NCBI GenBank assembly: GCA_910585355.1
Contig: CAJUDN010000026.1
Coordinates: 1 to 36,403 of the forward strand
Source of the DNA: an uncultured Lachnospiraceae bacterium
Lineage (GTDB): Bacteria; Bacillota_A; Clostridia; Lachnospirales; Lachnospiraceae
Direction: 5' to 3'
Length of the DNA stretch: 36,403 nt
In this document: piece by piece, positions 1-7,887 of the stretch
Position numbering within the stretch: position 1 is the first letter of the stretch
Layout of the letters: each line of letters begins with the position of its first letter
Program-made: the position numbers and the translations under genes
The notes under the pieces: model-generated
The model's database searches: none
What the model was told of the DNA's origin: nothing
Seen by the model: the letters and a program-made list of their open reading frames with translations, nothing else

Positions 1-171
1 GAGCGTGTCTGAAAATTATCAGTTTCTTGTCAATATGCCGAAAACTGACAAAAATCGTGCTATAGTCGGCCCGTTATATCGCTTTTAAACACATGCTCAC
101 CCAAGTTTTACGAGCATTTTTGTACTATTTTTCGCCAGATTTTGTGCATTTTTTAATTTTCAGACACACTC
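1..171. mobile_element. MITE-like element with 18-bp terminal inverted repeats
   Basis: Bases 1-18 (GAGCGTGTCTGAAAATTA) are repeated in inverted orientation at 154-171 with 17 of 18 matches. The 135 bp between them is AT-rich and has no ORF, only a small hairpin near 93-117 (ATGCTC/GAGCAT followed by T-rich sequence). This is the form of a non-autonomous miniature element mobilised in trans by a transposase with the same ends. The left flank lies outside the window, so a target-site duplication cannot be checked. A related solo end lies at 23729-23746. Confidence 0.6.
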
Positions 172-407
172 TAGAAAAGATGTATTGAAGTTATATTCGG
201 AGGTCAGCGCATCATAGGTGTGGCTCATGTCTTTCAGGACAAGTTGGTTGAGGACATAGTCGAAAACAGTGTACCGCCAATGCCGTTTGCAAAGGCACTA
301 ACGCTTTTCAATCAGTTTTTTGGCCTTTTTGTCTCCAGAGAAACCTTGAAATCACATTCCGTTGCTTCTGCAATCCATTGTTCAATTATCGTCCTGTCCC
401 TCCCCAT
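160..407 (-). pseudogene. Decayed AlbA_2 (Schlafen-type) domain gene, 5' remnant
   Basis: From an ATG at 407 (minus strand) one frame reads a typical start of AlbA_2 putative DNA-binding proteins: an E-x-x-x-C-D-F-K segment, a KRPKN stretch, then KSVSAFANGIGGTLF. A TGA lies after KRPKN where relatives usually have Trp, so a TGG to TGA change is likely. The frame is lost after GGTLF near 264. A second open stretch (FDYVLNQLVLKDMS...) continues in another frame and ends inside the inverted-repeat element at about 160; I do not recognise that part. The open frame on the other strand here (220-444) is an antisense shadow. The family call is from motif memory; the in-frame stop and the frame loss are read directly. 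Confidence 0.55.
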
Positions 408-498
408 CGGGCTGATGCCAGATAAAGGTTCCTTTCCATTATGAATATACTCTCTCCGAAACGAGTGGGTTAGTGTAGTGGAATACCCAGTTCCACAA

Positions 499-1530
499 CT
501 ATGATGTCGTATCCCTCCGGATTAGAATCGGCGTAATTTTCCTGTGGACAATTTCTTTTGATAGCGAAGGTCTCCGCTTTTTCCGTTCATTCATCTGGGA
601 TGCCAGAAGCTCCATGGCTTCATAAGCGATTTCATGGATCTGCTGTCCTACCGTACTGATGGGAATAATGGATTCCGAAGAAATCGGAGAATCATCAAAC
701 CCGACAATCCGATACTCATCTGGAAAACTTCCGTATTCACGAAAGAGGAGGTTGACAAAAATACTGGCGTGGGTGTCGTTGGACAGGAAAATTCCCTTCC
801 TTATATGGGGGTACTTGTTTTTTATAAAGGAAAGGGTATCTTCAAGAATGGCCTTTGTCGTTTCATAGCTGTTTCCAAGATCCTTCAGGATCAGGTCATG
901 ACGGACATGGTTCTCCCGGCAGATGTCAAGAAAACCCTGGATGCGACCATAGGAGGGGATATTTTGAGGGACATCCGAGTTGATATGGATCAGGACGTTG
1001 CAGCTGTTCTTGATTAAGAGGCTGGTTGCCTGGGCTCCTCCCATATAGTTGTCTGTATTGACACTGTTTACATATTCATCTTCCCGTTCGATTGTAACGA
1101 TGGGAATGCCAAAGGAAGCTAACTCCTGCGAAGGGATCGTATGGCTCAACACGATAAGTCCCTCAATTTTATAAGCCAGAAGCTCCTGTAAATATCTACG
1201 TTCCGTCTGCTCGGAGCCGTTTCCCGAAAAAACAAGAAATTTGTATCCAAAGGTTTCGTAGGTGGACAGGATCTGGCTCAGCATTTCAGAATAATAATGT
1301 AAAAACAGGTTTGGAAGTAAAACCCCCACAAATTCACTTTTTCCGTTTGCCAGGACTTTGGCAAGCTTATTCTCCTGGTAGTTCAAATCAATGAGAGCCT
1401 GGGCGATAGTTTCCTGGTTTTTCAGCGTAAGAGAATCCGGGTTGTTAAAATATCGGGAAATGGTTGTCTTTGAAAAATTTGTATACCTCGCAATATCGTC
1501 AAAGGTTACTTTTTTATTTCTGCTCTCCAT
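499..1530 (-). CDS. LacI/GalR-family transcriptional repressor of the fructan/sucrose operon
   Basis: This 343-residue protein has a LacI-type helix-turn-helix at about residues 8-30 (VTFDDIARYTNFSKTTISRYF), followed by a periplasmic-binding-protein-like sensor domain (VGVLLPNLFLHYYSEML ... EGLIVLSH ... VNTDNYMGG ... GFDDSPIS), the normal length and order for the family. It is transcribed away from the sugar ABC operon that starts at 1760. The 229-bp gap carries palindromes with central CG dinucleotides (1614-1621, 1695-1714), which is the LacI-family operator style. One of them overlaps its own -35 box, so autoregulation is likely. The start is preceded by AGGGG. The natural ligand is probably sucrose, a fructo-oligosaccharide or a product of them; this is inferred from the neighbours. 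ScrR and MsmR are the closest named functional types. Confidence 0.9.
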   Translation of the reverse strand: MESRNKKVTFDDIARYTNFSKTTISRYFNNPDSLTLKNQETIAQALIDLNYQENKLAKVLANGKSEFVGVLLPNLFLHYYSEMLSQILSTYETFGYKFLVFSGNGSEQTERRYLQELLAYKIEGLIVLSHTIPSQELASFGIPIVTIEREDEYVNSVNTDNYMGGAQATSLLIKNSCNVLIHINSDVPQNIPSYGRIQGFLDICRENHVRHDLILKDLGNSYETTKAILEDTLSFIKNKYPHIRKGIFLSNDTHASIFVNLLFREYGSFPDEYRIVGFDDSPISSESIIPISTVGQQIHEIAYEAMELLASQMNERKKRRPSLSKEIVHRKITPILIRRDTTS

Positions 1531-1586
1531 GTTCGTTTCCCCTTCTTAAATGATAAAGCTTCACCAGTCACAGACTGTTTTTCTAT

Positions 1587-1615
1587 AGTATAGCAGAAAG
1601 CACAAGAAAATACAA
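1587..1615 (-). promoter_or_regulatory. Sigma-A promoter of the lacI-type gene
   Basis: On the minus strand a -35 TTGTAT (complement of 1610-1615) and a -10 TATACT (complement of 1587-1592) are separated by exactly 17 bp. The -35 overlaps the AACCGGTT palindrome at 1614-1621, which suits negative autoregulation. Confidence 0.65.
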
Positions 1616-1634
1616 CCGGTTATGGAATCGGTTA
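1614..1634. promoter_or_regulatory. Upstream LacI-type operator (O2)
   Basis: AACCGGTT at 1614-1621 is a perfect palindrome with the central CG expected for LacI-family repressors, and an imperfect half-site ATCGGTTA follows at 1627-1634. It touches the -35 box of the repressor gene and lies about 80-95 bp from the downstream operator, so looping between the two is possible. Confidence 0.6.
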
Positions 1635-1652
1635 TTTTATATAGAAATTTGC

Positions 1653-1681
1653 TTGACAAAAGTCAAATGATGGTGTATGAT
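1653..1681 (+). promoter_or_regulatory. Sigma-A promoter of the fructan ABC operon
   Basis: A consensus -35 TTGACA (1653-1658) and a -10 TATGAT (1676-1681) are 17 bp apart. The predicted start near 1688 lies just before the palindromic operator at 1695-1714, so repressor binding would block promoter clearance. Confidence 0.8.
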
Positions 1682-1694
1682 TCGATCGTAAAGT

Positions 1695-1714
1695 AACCGG
1701 TAACTTTACCGGTT
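1695..1714. promoter_or_regulatory. Main LacI-type operator (O1)
   Basis: A 20-bp perfect inverted repeat: AACCGGTAA, a 2-bp centre, TTACCGGTT. Each arm itself contains ACCGGT with a central CG, so it can be seen as two overlapping CG-centred sites. It sits at about +7 to +26 of the operon promoter. Confidence 0.75.
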
Positions 1715-1759
1715 ATAAAAAGAGCGACACCATAAAGGTTCAGGAAAGGAGAAGGTTAT

Positions 1760-3085
1760 ATGAGGAGACGGGCATTGTCGTTTTCGGCTGCGCTTCTGGC
1801 GGCCGCCTGCATGACAGGTTGCCGCAGCGGCGTGCCGGAACCCGGAAGCATTCCAGGGTATGACAGCAAAGAAGCGTATCTGTCCATCTGGGTGCATTCG
1901 ATTGAAGACACGGAGGAGGGGCAATGTTACAGGAAAGCGGTGGATTCTTTCAATGAAGCATACAATGGAAGGTATTTTGCCGACATTGAATTTATTCCCA
2001 GGAATGACAGCGGAGGCGGATATTCGGACAAAATCAACGCTTCGGTTATGTCCGGCGACCTTCCGGACGTTATCACGGTAGACGGGCCGAATATTGCGGC
2101 ATATGCCGCGAACGGCATTATCCAGCCCTTGGCGGCGATCTCTGATGAGGAAAAGAATGTGTATCTGGAATCAATTCTTGAGCAGGGAACATATGACGGG
2201 CATCTATATGCTCTGGGAGCTATGGAATCTAGTGTCGGTCTTTATTACAATAAAGACATCCTTGACGAGGCGGGAGTCGAGGTGCCGGATGCGGACCATC
2301 CATGGACGCAGACGGAATTCCTGGAAATACTGAAAAAAGTGAAGTCGGTTGCGGAGAAAAGAAACGGATATGCCCTGGATATGACATTTCCAGTAGGGGA
2401 GGCCACCATTTATTACTACGCCCCGTTTTTCTGGTCAAACGGCGGGGAGCTGGTAGACGGCTCCGGTCTGTCTGTTGAAGGGATTTTTAATTCGCAGACA
2501 AATGCAGAGACTGTCGAATACTTTAAAGGTCTGCTTGAAAACGGATATATGTCAAAGGTGCCAATCGACCATCTGTTTGAGAGCGGCAGGGCCGCTTTCA
2601 AGTTTGACGGGGCGTGGGAAGTCAATACGATCTACACCAGCTATCCGGATATCAATCTGGGTGTCGCCCCGTATGTAGTGGGGGATGCATGGAAGGGGGA
2701 GCGTTACACTCCCACTGGCTCCTGGGCATTTGCGGCATCTTCAAACTCTGAAAATATTGAAGGAGCTACGGAATTGGTGAAATGGATGAGCGGCACAGAG
2801 AGTGGAAAACGCATGTGGGAGGAAGCGAAATCTTTCCCCTCGACTTATGAAGCCTATGAGTCCATCGACGTTTTCAAGACGGACGAGAATTATAAGGCAT
2901 TATATTATCAGCTTAGTACCTATGGGCATCCGAGGCCGAAAACGCCCGCATATCCGCGGGTAAGCACTTCCTTCCAGCAGGTGCTGGAAGACTGTGTGCT
3001 AAGCGGACAGGATCCGCAGACTCAGCTAGACAAATCGGTAGAAAGGATTAACGCAAAGCTTAAGCGTTACAGGGTTGACGAATGA
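1760..3085 (+). CDS. Extracellular sugar-binding lipoprotein of a CUT1 ABC transporter (MsmE-like)
   Basis: The 441-residue protein begins with a lipoprotein signal: RRR, a hydrophobic stretch and a lipobox ending MTGC with Cys21 as the lipidation site. The rest matches family-1 solute-binding proteins (SGDLPDVITVDGP, GIIQPL, YYNKDILDEAGV, WTQTEFLEILKKVK, FDGAWEV, SWAFAASSNS, ELVKWMSGTESGKRMW). It would capture an oligosaccharide outside the cell and deliver it to the two permeases downstream. AGGAGAAGG precedes the ATG. It is the first gene of the operon, and its stop overlaps the next start. The substrate is inferred to be sucrose, kestose or short fructo-oligosaccharides because a GH32 enzyme is in the same operon. 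Confidence 0.88.
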   Translation: MRRRALSFSAALLAAACMTGCRSGVPEPGSIPGYDSKEAYLSIWVHSIEDTEEGQCYRKAVDSFNEAYNGRYFADIEFIPRNDSGGGYSDKINASVMSGDLPDVITVDGPNIAAYAANGIIQPLAAISDEEKNVYLESILEQGTYDGHLYALGAMESSVGLYYNKDILDEAGVEVPDADHPWTQTEFLEILKKVKSVAEKRNGYALDMTFPVGEATIYYYAPFFWSNGGELVDGSGLSVEGIFNSQTNAETVEYFKGLLENGYMSKVPIDHLFESGRAAFKFDGAWEVNTIYTSYPDINLGVAPYVVGDAWKGERYTPTGSWAFAASSNSENIEGATELVKWMSGTESGKRMWEEAKSFPSTYEAYESIDVFKTDENYKALYYQLSTYGHPRPKTPAYPRVSTSFQQVLEDCVLSGQDPQTQLDKSVERINAKLKRYRVDE

Positions 3086-3984
3086 AAAAGAGAGCGGAAT
3101 CTATATTAGGGATGGCATTTTTCGGGCCGGCACTGGTGCTACTGACATTGTTCCTGTTCCTGCCCATGATATTAACATTGGTATTCAGCTTTACAGACTT
3201 TTTTGCGCTGAATCCGAGCCTGACACACTTTGTGGGGCTGGATAATTATTTCCAGGTGCTGAAGGATGAGGATTTCCGGCAGGCATTCAGCAATACGGTT
3301 CGGTTTGTTATCATTATCGTACCCCTTCAGGGACTTGGTGCATTGGGGCTTGCTCTATTGATTAATCGGGTGACGCATTGCAAGACATATTTTAAGGTTG
3401 CGTTTTTTGTGCCGGTGGTAATGTCACTGGCTGTTGTATCCACGCTTTGGGTTCAGATTTACAGTCCGGAAGGAATTCTCAATTCTATCCTTGTGAAGTT
3501 TGGTATGGAAGCACAGCCGTTTATCAACAGTGCTTCCCAAGCGCTCCCATCTATTGCCGTAATGAGCGCATGGCAGGGAGTGGGATACCAGATGATTATT
3601 TTTCTGGGCGGCCTGCAGGCGATCAACCCTGCTCTCTATGAGGCAGCGGATATGGATCACGCCAGCGGCTGGCAGAAATTCAAAGATATTACGTTGCCGG
3701 AGTTGAAGCCGCTTTGCGTGTTCGTATTTATCACGATCACCATCGGTGCATTCCGGATGCTGGTGCAGCCGATGGTCATGACGGGTGGCGGACCATCCCA
3801 CTCGACATATACGATGGTATATGACATTTACGAAACAGGTACGGTAAACTGGGAAATCGGTCTTGCATCGACCATGGCGATTATATTTGCGTTTTTTGTT
3901 ATGATCCTCACGGTAATCCAGACCATTCTGACAAGTGACAAGGAGGGGAAAAAGCATGTTAACAAAAAAACAGAAAAGAATTAA
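3082..3984 (+). CDS. CUT1 sugar ABC transporter permease (MsmF-like)
   Basis: This 300-residue integral membrane protein starts in the ATGA overlap with the binding-protein gene. It has about six hydrophobic segments (from FFGPALVLLTLFLFLPMILTL onward) and the cytoplasmic EAA loop EAADMDHASGWQKFKDITLP, which docks onto the ATPase. Opening with a helix before VFSFTDF and having a mid-protein EAA loop is typical of the MalF-type half of CUT1 importers. It forms the membrane channel with the product of the next gene. The overlap at both ends implies translational coupling. Confidence 0.9.
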   Translation: MKKRAESILGMAFFGPALVLLTLFLFLPMILTLVFSFTDFFALNPSLTHFVGLDNYFQVLKDEDFRQAFSNTVRFVIIIVPLQGLGALGLALLINRVTHCKTYFKVAFFVPVVMSLAVVSTLWVQIYSPEGILNSILVKFGMEAQPFINSASQALPSIAVMSAWQGVGYQMIIFLGGLQAINPALYEAADMDHASGWQKFKDITLPELKPLCVFVFITITIGAFRMLVQPMVMTGGGPSHSTYTMVYDIYETGTVNWEIGLASTMAIIFAFFVMILTVIQTILTSDKEGKKHVNKKTEKN

Positions 3985-4807
3985 CTGGATTCTTGCGGCG
4001 GTTATGATCGTCATGTCGCTGTTTTTCCTTTTCCCGGTCGTCTGGATGTTAGCCAATTCCTTTAAGACAGACGCGGCGATTGTAAGCGACATGAATTCCA
4101 TGGCGGCATTCATCCCACCGGCACTAAACGGTAGTTTTTTCGATAACTATATTACGATCCTGGCAAACACGAACTTTGTCCGCTATATGGTGAACACCTT
4201 GTTTTACGCGGCGGTTCTCATTTTGCTTGGGATTGTTGTCAATGGCCTTGCCGGGTATGCCCTGGCGAAGATCAATTTCACGTTTAAGGATCGGTGGCTT
4301 ATGATTATCATGCTATTGATGATTGTGCCGATGGAAACAATCATTACCATTCATTTCCTGTTTATTGCAAAGCTGGGGCTTTTGAACAATATTATCGGCT
4401 ATATCCTGCCGATGATCGTGAATCCGTTTAACATTTTTTTATTCCGCCAGGTGTTCGTAAGTCTTCCAGACGACGTATATGAGGCGGCGCAGCTGGACTT
4501 TTGCAGTCCCATTAAATACTTTTTTACGATGGTGCTGCCCATGTCAAGAAGTGTGGTCGCTACGGTCAGCGTGTTTACATTCTTAAATGTATGGAACGAT
4601 TATCTGTGGCCGTCGCTGGTATTTACATCCAGTGATCTTCTGACAGCACAGATCGGCTTAAACGCGATTACTTCAAATGAGAATACGACGATGGGGCAGA
4701 CGCTGGCAGTCATCACGCTGGTCACGATACCGGTAATTATCATTTATTCCTTATTTTCCAAGCAGATTGTGGAGGGCGTTGTATCTACAGGTTCAAAGGA
4801 GGGTTAA
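3956..4807 (+). CDS. CUT1 sugar ABC transporter permease (MsmG-like)
   Basis: This is the second permease, 283 residues from the ATG at 3956. I chose that start because AGGAGGGG lies at 3941-3948 with ideal spacing; a longer GTG-started reading from 3935 would put the Shine-Dalgarno inside the gene. Six hydrophobic segments and the EAA loop (EAAQLDFCSPIKYFFTMVLP) mark it as the MalG-type half, and VTIPVIIIYSLFSKQIVEGVVSTGSKEG is the typical C-terminus. Its start overlaps the end of the first permease gene by 29 bp, and the ATPase gene follows 3 bp after its stop. Confidence 0.9.
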   Translation: MLTKKQKRINWILAAVMIVMSLFFLFPVVWMLANSFKTDAAIVSDMNSMAAFIPPALNGSFFDNYITILANTNFVRYMVNTLFYAAVLILLGIVVNGLAGYALAKINFTFKDRWLMIIMLLMIVPMETIITIHFLFIAKLGLLNNIIGYILPMIVNPFNIFLFRQVFVSLPDDVYEAAQLDFCSPIKYFFTMVLPMSRSVVATVSVFTFLNVWNDYLWPSLVFTSSDLLTAQIGLNAITSNENTTMGQTLAVITLVTIPVIIIYSLFSKQIVEGVVSTGSKEG

Positions 4808-4810
4808 GTC

Positions 4811-5908
4811 ATGAGTTTTATTGAATTAAAGAATATATGCAAGCAGTATGCAAACGCGGATAAAAAAGCGGTTACGGATTTCAACCTGGAAATAGATGAA
4901 AAAGAATTCATTGCGTTCGTTGGGCCTTCCGGCTGCGGGAAATCGACGACACTTCGGATGATTGCCGGATTTGAGGAAATCAGCAGCGGAGACCTGTACA
5001 TAGACGGGAAGCGTATGAACGAGATTGCGCCGAGAGACCGTGGAATCTCCATGGTGTTCCAGAATTACGCGCTCTATCCTCATATGACAGTAGAAAACAA
5101 TATCGGATATGGCTTAAAAAATATGAAAGTTCCGGCAGATGAGATTAAAAAGAAGGTGGATTGGGCTATTGATATTCTGGGTCTTGCCGAATACCGTTAC
5201 CGCAAGCCAAAAAACTTATCCGGAGGGCAGCGGCAGAGAGTGGCGCTTGGAAGGGCAATCGTGAAGAATCAAAAGGTATTCCTGATGGATGAACCGCTCT
5301 CCAACTTGGACGCGAAACTGCGTGTCAGCATGAGAAACGAGATAAGCAAGCTTCACAGAAACCTCGGCAGCACGACCATTTATGTGACCCACGACCAGGT
5401 GGAAGCGATGACGATGGCGGATCGGATTGTCATTATGAAGGATGGCATTGTACAGCAGACCGGACGTCCGATGGAGCTTTATGAACATCCGGTAAATAAG
5501 TTTGTAGCGGGTTTTATCGGTTCTCCGCAGATGAATTTTTTCGATGTGACCGTGGATGGAGAGCAGGTGCTGTTTGCCGATGGAAACAGGATGAAGATTG
5601 CGAAAGAAACAGCAGAGAAGCTGAAACCGCATGGTCGAAGCCTGGTTCTGGGGATCCGGGGCGAGGACATCAAGTTTGACTCACAGAATCTGGATATCTA
5701 TAAGGAAAACAGGCAACACGCCATGATCGACAATACAGAGATCATGGGAAATGAAAATAACCTGTATTTCGAGTTTGGTAAAACGACCACGGTGGCGAGG
5801 GTATCCAAATACGAGGTAAGCGAGATTGGTGACCAGGTGGAATTCGTCTTCGTCCCGCATAAGATTCACTTTTTTAACAGGAAAACGGAACAGGCAATCG
5901 AATTATAA
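4811..5908 (+). CDS. msmK: Sugar ABC transporter ATPase (MsmK/UgpC type)
   Basis: The 365-residue protein carries every ABC motif: Walker A GPSGCGKST (38-46), Q-loop FQNYALYPHMTV (about 83), signature LSGGQ (136-140), Walker B VFLMDE (156-161), D-loop SNLDA and H-loop His194. A C-terminal TOBE/OB-type regulatory domain follows (about 240-365). Length and domain order match MsmK/UgpC/MalK ATPases that energise CUT1 oligosaccharide importers. AGGAGG precedes the start. In many Firmicutes one such ATPase serves several importers, but here it is inside the operon of its two permeases and is probably dedicated. Confidence 0.9.
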   Translation: MSFIELKNICKQYANADKKAVTDFNLEIDEKEFIAFVGPSGCGKSTTLRMIAGFEEISSGDLYIDGKRMNEIAPRDRGISMVFQNYALYPHMTVENNIGYGLKNMKVPADEIKKKVDWAIDILGLAEYRYRKPKNLSGGQRQRVALGRAIVKNQKVFLMDEPLSNLDAKLRVSMRNEISKLHRNLGSTTIYVTHDQVEAMTMADRIVIMKDGIVQQTGRPMELYEHPVNKFVAGFIGSPQMNFFDVTVDGEQVLFADGNRMKIAKETAEKLKPHGRSLVLGIRGEDIKFDSQNLDIYKENRQHAMIDNTEIMGNENNLYFEFGKTTTVARVSKYEVSEIGDQVEFVFVPHKIHFFNRKTEQAIEL

Positions 5909-5928
5909 AACAGCAGAAAGGATAGCTT

Positions 5929-7380
5929 ATGGGTAGCTTGGAACAAGCGAATAAATACAGAAATGCGAATCGAATCAATAAGGAAGAGCTGCCGTCCTTC
6001 CATGTGGCTCCTCCTGTGGGCTGGCTTAACGATCCAAATGGATTTTCGGTATATCAGGGAAAGATTCATCTGTTTTACCAATACCATCCGTACAATGAGA
6101 AATGGGGTTCAATGCACTGGAACCACTGTGTGACTGAGGATTTTGTGAAGTGGGAGGAGTTGCCAGTTGCACTGGCACCGGATCAGCTCTACGATGCCTC
6201 CGGATGTTTTTCCGGGTCCGGGTTGGAGACGAAGGAAGGGCATGTGCTGGTTTATACCGGTGTCATGGAAAAGGAAAACGGCGGGGGGATAACCACGGTT
6301 CAGAACCAGTGCATTGCTATTGGGAACGGTTCTGTCTATACAAAAGAGGAAAGGAATCCCGTGGTAACGGGAGATATGCTTCCTCCTGGTTTCAGCAGAG
6401 AAGATTTTCGGGATCCGAAGGTCTGGAAAGAAGAGGGCTGCTACTATATGGTCGTCGGAAACAAGACCGTAGACGGCATGCCGCAGGTGGTTTTGTTCCG
6501 CTCAGAAGATCTGCATAATTGGCGTTATGTGTCCGTACTGGCGGCAGATCGAAGCAGAAGGTTTGGAAGCATGTGGGAATGTCCGGATTTTTTTTCGCTG
6601 AACGGGATGGATATCCTGATGGTGTCCCCGATGGATATGTGCGCCGGGGGACGCTTCCACAACGGGAATAATTCTGTGTGTTTCCTGGGAACTTATGACC
6701 GGAAGAACCATGAATTTCATATTGCTAAGGCAATTCCACTGGATGAAGGGCTTGATTTTTATGCGCCGCAGACGGTGAATGCGCCGGATAGAAGGCGGAT
6801 TCTGATTGCGTGGATGCAGTCTCCGGATTCTAATATCCGGCCGGCCGGACAGAGATGGTCCTGTATGATGACGCTCCCGAGAGAACTGGAAATTGTGGAT
6901 GGCGAACTGTACCAGAAGCCGGTGCGCGAGATTGAGAAATACCGGAGAGACCCCTTTTTTACCCAGATAGAAGTGACCGGGGAACTTACCCTGCCGGAGA
7001 TCAAAGGGCGGATGCTGGATTTGACCGTGGAGATCACAGGGAACGATTACAGAAGCTTTGAGATTCGTTTTGCACAAAACGAACAGTTCCATACAGGTCT
7101 AACATATAATCGGGAGAAGAATCTGCTGGAGCTTGACAGGACATTTTCCGGCATGGTTCGTGATACGGCATCATTGAGAAGGGTAAAGGCAAAAAATGCA
7201 GGACCGCGAATGAAGCTGAGGCTGATCTTGGATAAATATTCCGCTGAAATCTTTGTCAACGATGGCCTCCAGATCCTCAGCACGACCTTTTATACGCCGC
7301 AGGATGCAGAAACAGTCAGCTTCCTGTGCGATGGAACAGCATCGGTGATTATTCAGAAATACACGCTTGCGGTGGATTAG
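5929..7380 (+). CDS. Intracellular GH32 beta-fructosidase (sucrose/fructo-oligosaccharide hydrolase)
   Basis: The 483-residue enzyme has the glycoside hydrolase family 32 triad: the nucleophile Asp35 in WLNDPNG, the transition-state Asp162 in FRDPKVW and the acid/base Glu217 in WECPDFF. An N-terminal five-bladed propeller is followed by a C-terminal beta-sandwich (about 345-483). No signal peptide is visible, so it acts in the cytosol on sugar brought in by the importer just upstream. It would release fructose from sucrose, kestose or short inulin-type chains. The family also includes sucrose-6-phosphate hydrolases, but no PTS gene is nearby, so an unphosphorylated substrate is more likely. 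GAAAGGA precedes the ATG, 20 bp after the ATPase gene. Confidence 0.9.
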   Translation: MGSLEQANKYRNANRINKEELPSFHVAPPVGWLNDPNGFSVYQGKIHLFYQYHPYNEKWGSMHWNHCVTEDFVKWEELPVALAPDQLYDASGCFSGSGLETKEGHVLVYTGVMEKENGGGITTVQNQCIAIGNGSVYTKEERNPVVTGDMLPPGFSREDFRDPKVWKEEGCYYMVVGNKTVDGMPQVVLFRSEDLHNWRYVSVLAADRSRRFGSMWECPDFFSLNGMDILMVSPMDMCAGGRFHNGNNSVCFLGTYDRKNHEFHIAKAIPLDEGLDFYAPQTVNAPDRRRILIAWMQSPDSNIRPAGQRWSCMMTLPRELEIVDGELYQKPVREIEKYRRDPFFTQIEVTGELTLPEIKGRMLDLTVEITGNDYRSFEIRFAQNEQFHTGLTYNREKNLLELDRTFSGMVRDTASLRRVKAKNAGPRMKLRLILDKYSAEIFVNDGLQILSTTFYTPQDAETVSFLCDGTASVIIQKYTLAVD

Positions 7381-7389
7381 GATGTTTTT

Positions 7390-7542
7390 ATGAAAATTTA
7401 CCGAAATCTGGACGCGGATAGGATACTCAGGGGGCCGGAGGTGGATCGACAGCTTTTGGAGGGTGCGAAGGTATTTCATTTCGGGACATTGTCTATGACG
7501 GAAAGGTGCCCTGAGAGTCATGCCGTGGGAAGAAGAAATTAA
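7390..7542 (+). pseudogene. Fructokinase (PfkB/ScrK-type) remnant
   Basis: A 50-codon frame directly behind the GH32 gene reads IYRNLDADRIL ... EVDRQLLEGAKVFHFGTLSMT. This is the interior segment of PfkB-family fructokinases (pattern YRNPxADxxL ... LIxxAKIFHFGTLSMT) that normally lies about 90-140 residues into a 310-320 residue enzyme. The N-terminal substrate-binding part and the whole C-terminal half with the catalytic GAGD motif are missing, so it cannot be active. It looks like a relic of scrK left by deletions on both sides. Its place after a sucrose/fructan hydrolase gene is exactly where scrK is expected. Assignment is from motif recognition. Confidence 0.72.
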
Positions 7543-7574
7543 TGCATATCTCAATAGCAGAAAGGATGGTTAAT

Positions 7575-7823
7575 ATGGTAAAGGAAGTAAATGTTTTATT
7601 GCAGACGATTGACGAGGCAAAGCGGTTTGTAGAAACGCTTACGAAATTTGACGGTGATTTTGAGCTGATAAGCGGAAAATATATTGTGGATGCAAAATCT
7701 ATTCTGGGCATATTCAGCGTTGATTTGTCAAAACCAACCTTACTAAGGCTTGATGTGGACGATGAAAAGATGGACGATGCGCTGAAATCACTGGAAGCAT
7801 ACAGAGTGAAGGAAGCAGAATAA
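7575..7823 (+). CDS. HPr-like protein lacking the phosphorylatable histidine (Crh-like)
   Basis: This 82-residue protein has the length and C-terminal pattern of HPr: KYIVDAKSILGIFSVDLSKP corresponds to the region around regulatory Ser46, with Ser42 here as its equivalent. Where HPr has G-[LIV]-H-A-R-P with catalytic His15, this protein reads TIDEAKRF, so it cannot carry phosphate from enzyme I to a PTS permease. Keeping the Ser site and losing the His is the Crh arrangement, so a role as a CcpA co-effector or another HprK target is plausible but unproven. The ATG at 7575 is chosen because AGAAAGGATGG precedes it. It is the last intact gene of the fructan operon, 33 bp after the fructokinase relic. 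Confidence 0.75.
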   Translation: MVKEVNVLLQTIDEAKRFVETLTKFDGDFELISGKYIVDAKSILGIFSVDLSKPTLLRLDVDDEKMDDALKSLEAYRVKEAE

Positions 7824-7830
7824 CAAGAAT

Positions 7831-7867
7831 GCCGCCGGGATACATCCTGTATTTCCCGGCGGCATTT
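7831..7867 (+). terminator. Rho-independent terminator of the fructan operon
   Basis: A strong hairpin, GCCGCCGGGA at 7831-7840 paired with TTTCCCGGCGGC at 7852-7863, with extra pairing TACA/TGTA in the loop, ends in TTTT. It lies 8 bp after the HPr-like gene. Confidence 0.88.
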
Positions 7868-7887
7868 TCAGGACAGGCTCTTTTGAG

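Noticed and set aside
220..444. 74-codon open frame on the plus strand, at first considered an IS66-like transposase fragment
   Set aside because: The opposite strand gives a better match to an AlbA_2 domain (KSVSAFANGIGGTLF), so the plus-strand frame is an antisense shadow.
3424..4113. 229-codon minus-strand frame across the permease genes
   Set aside because: It is antisense to two clear membrane-protein genes with their own ribosome sites and has no recognisable domain.
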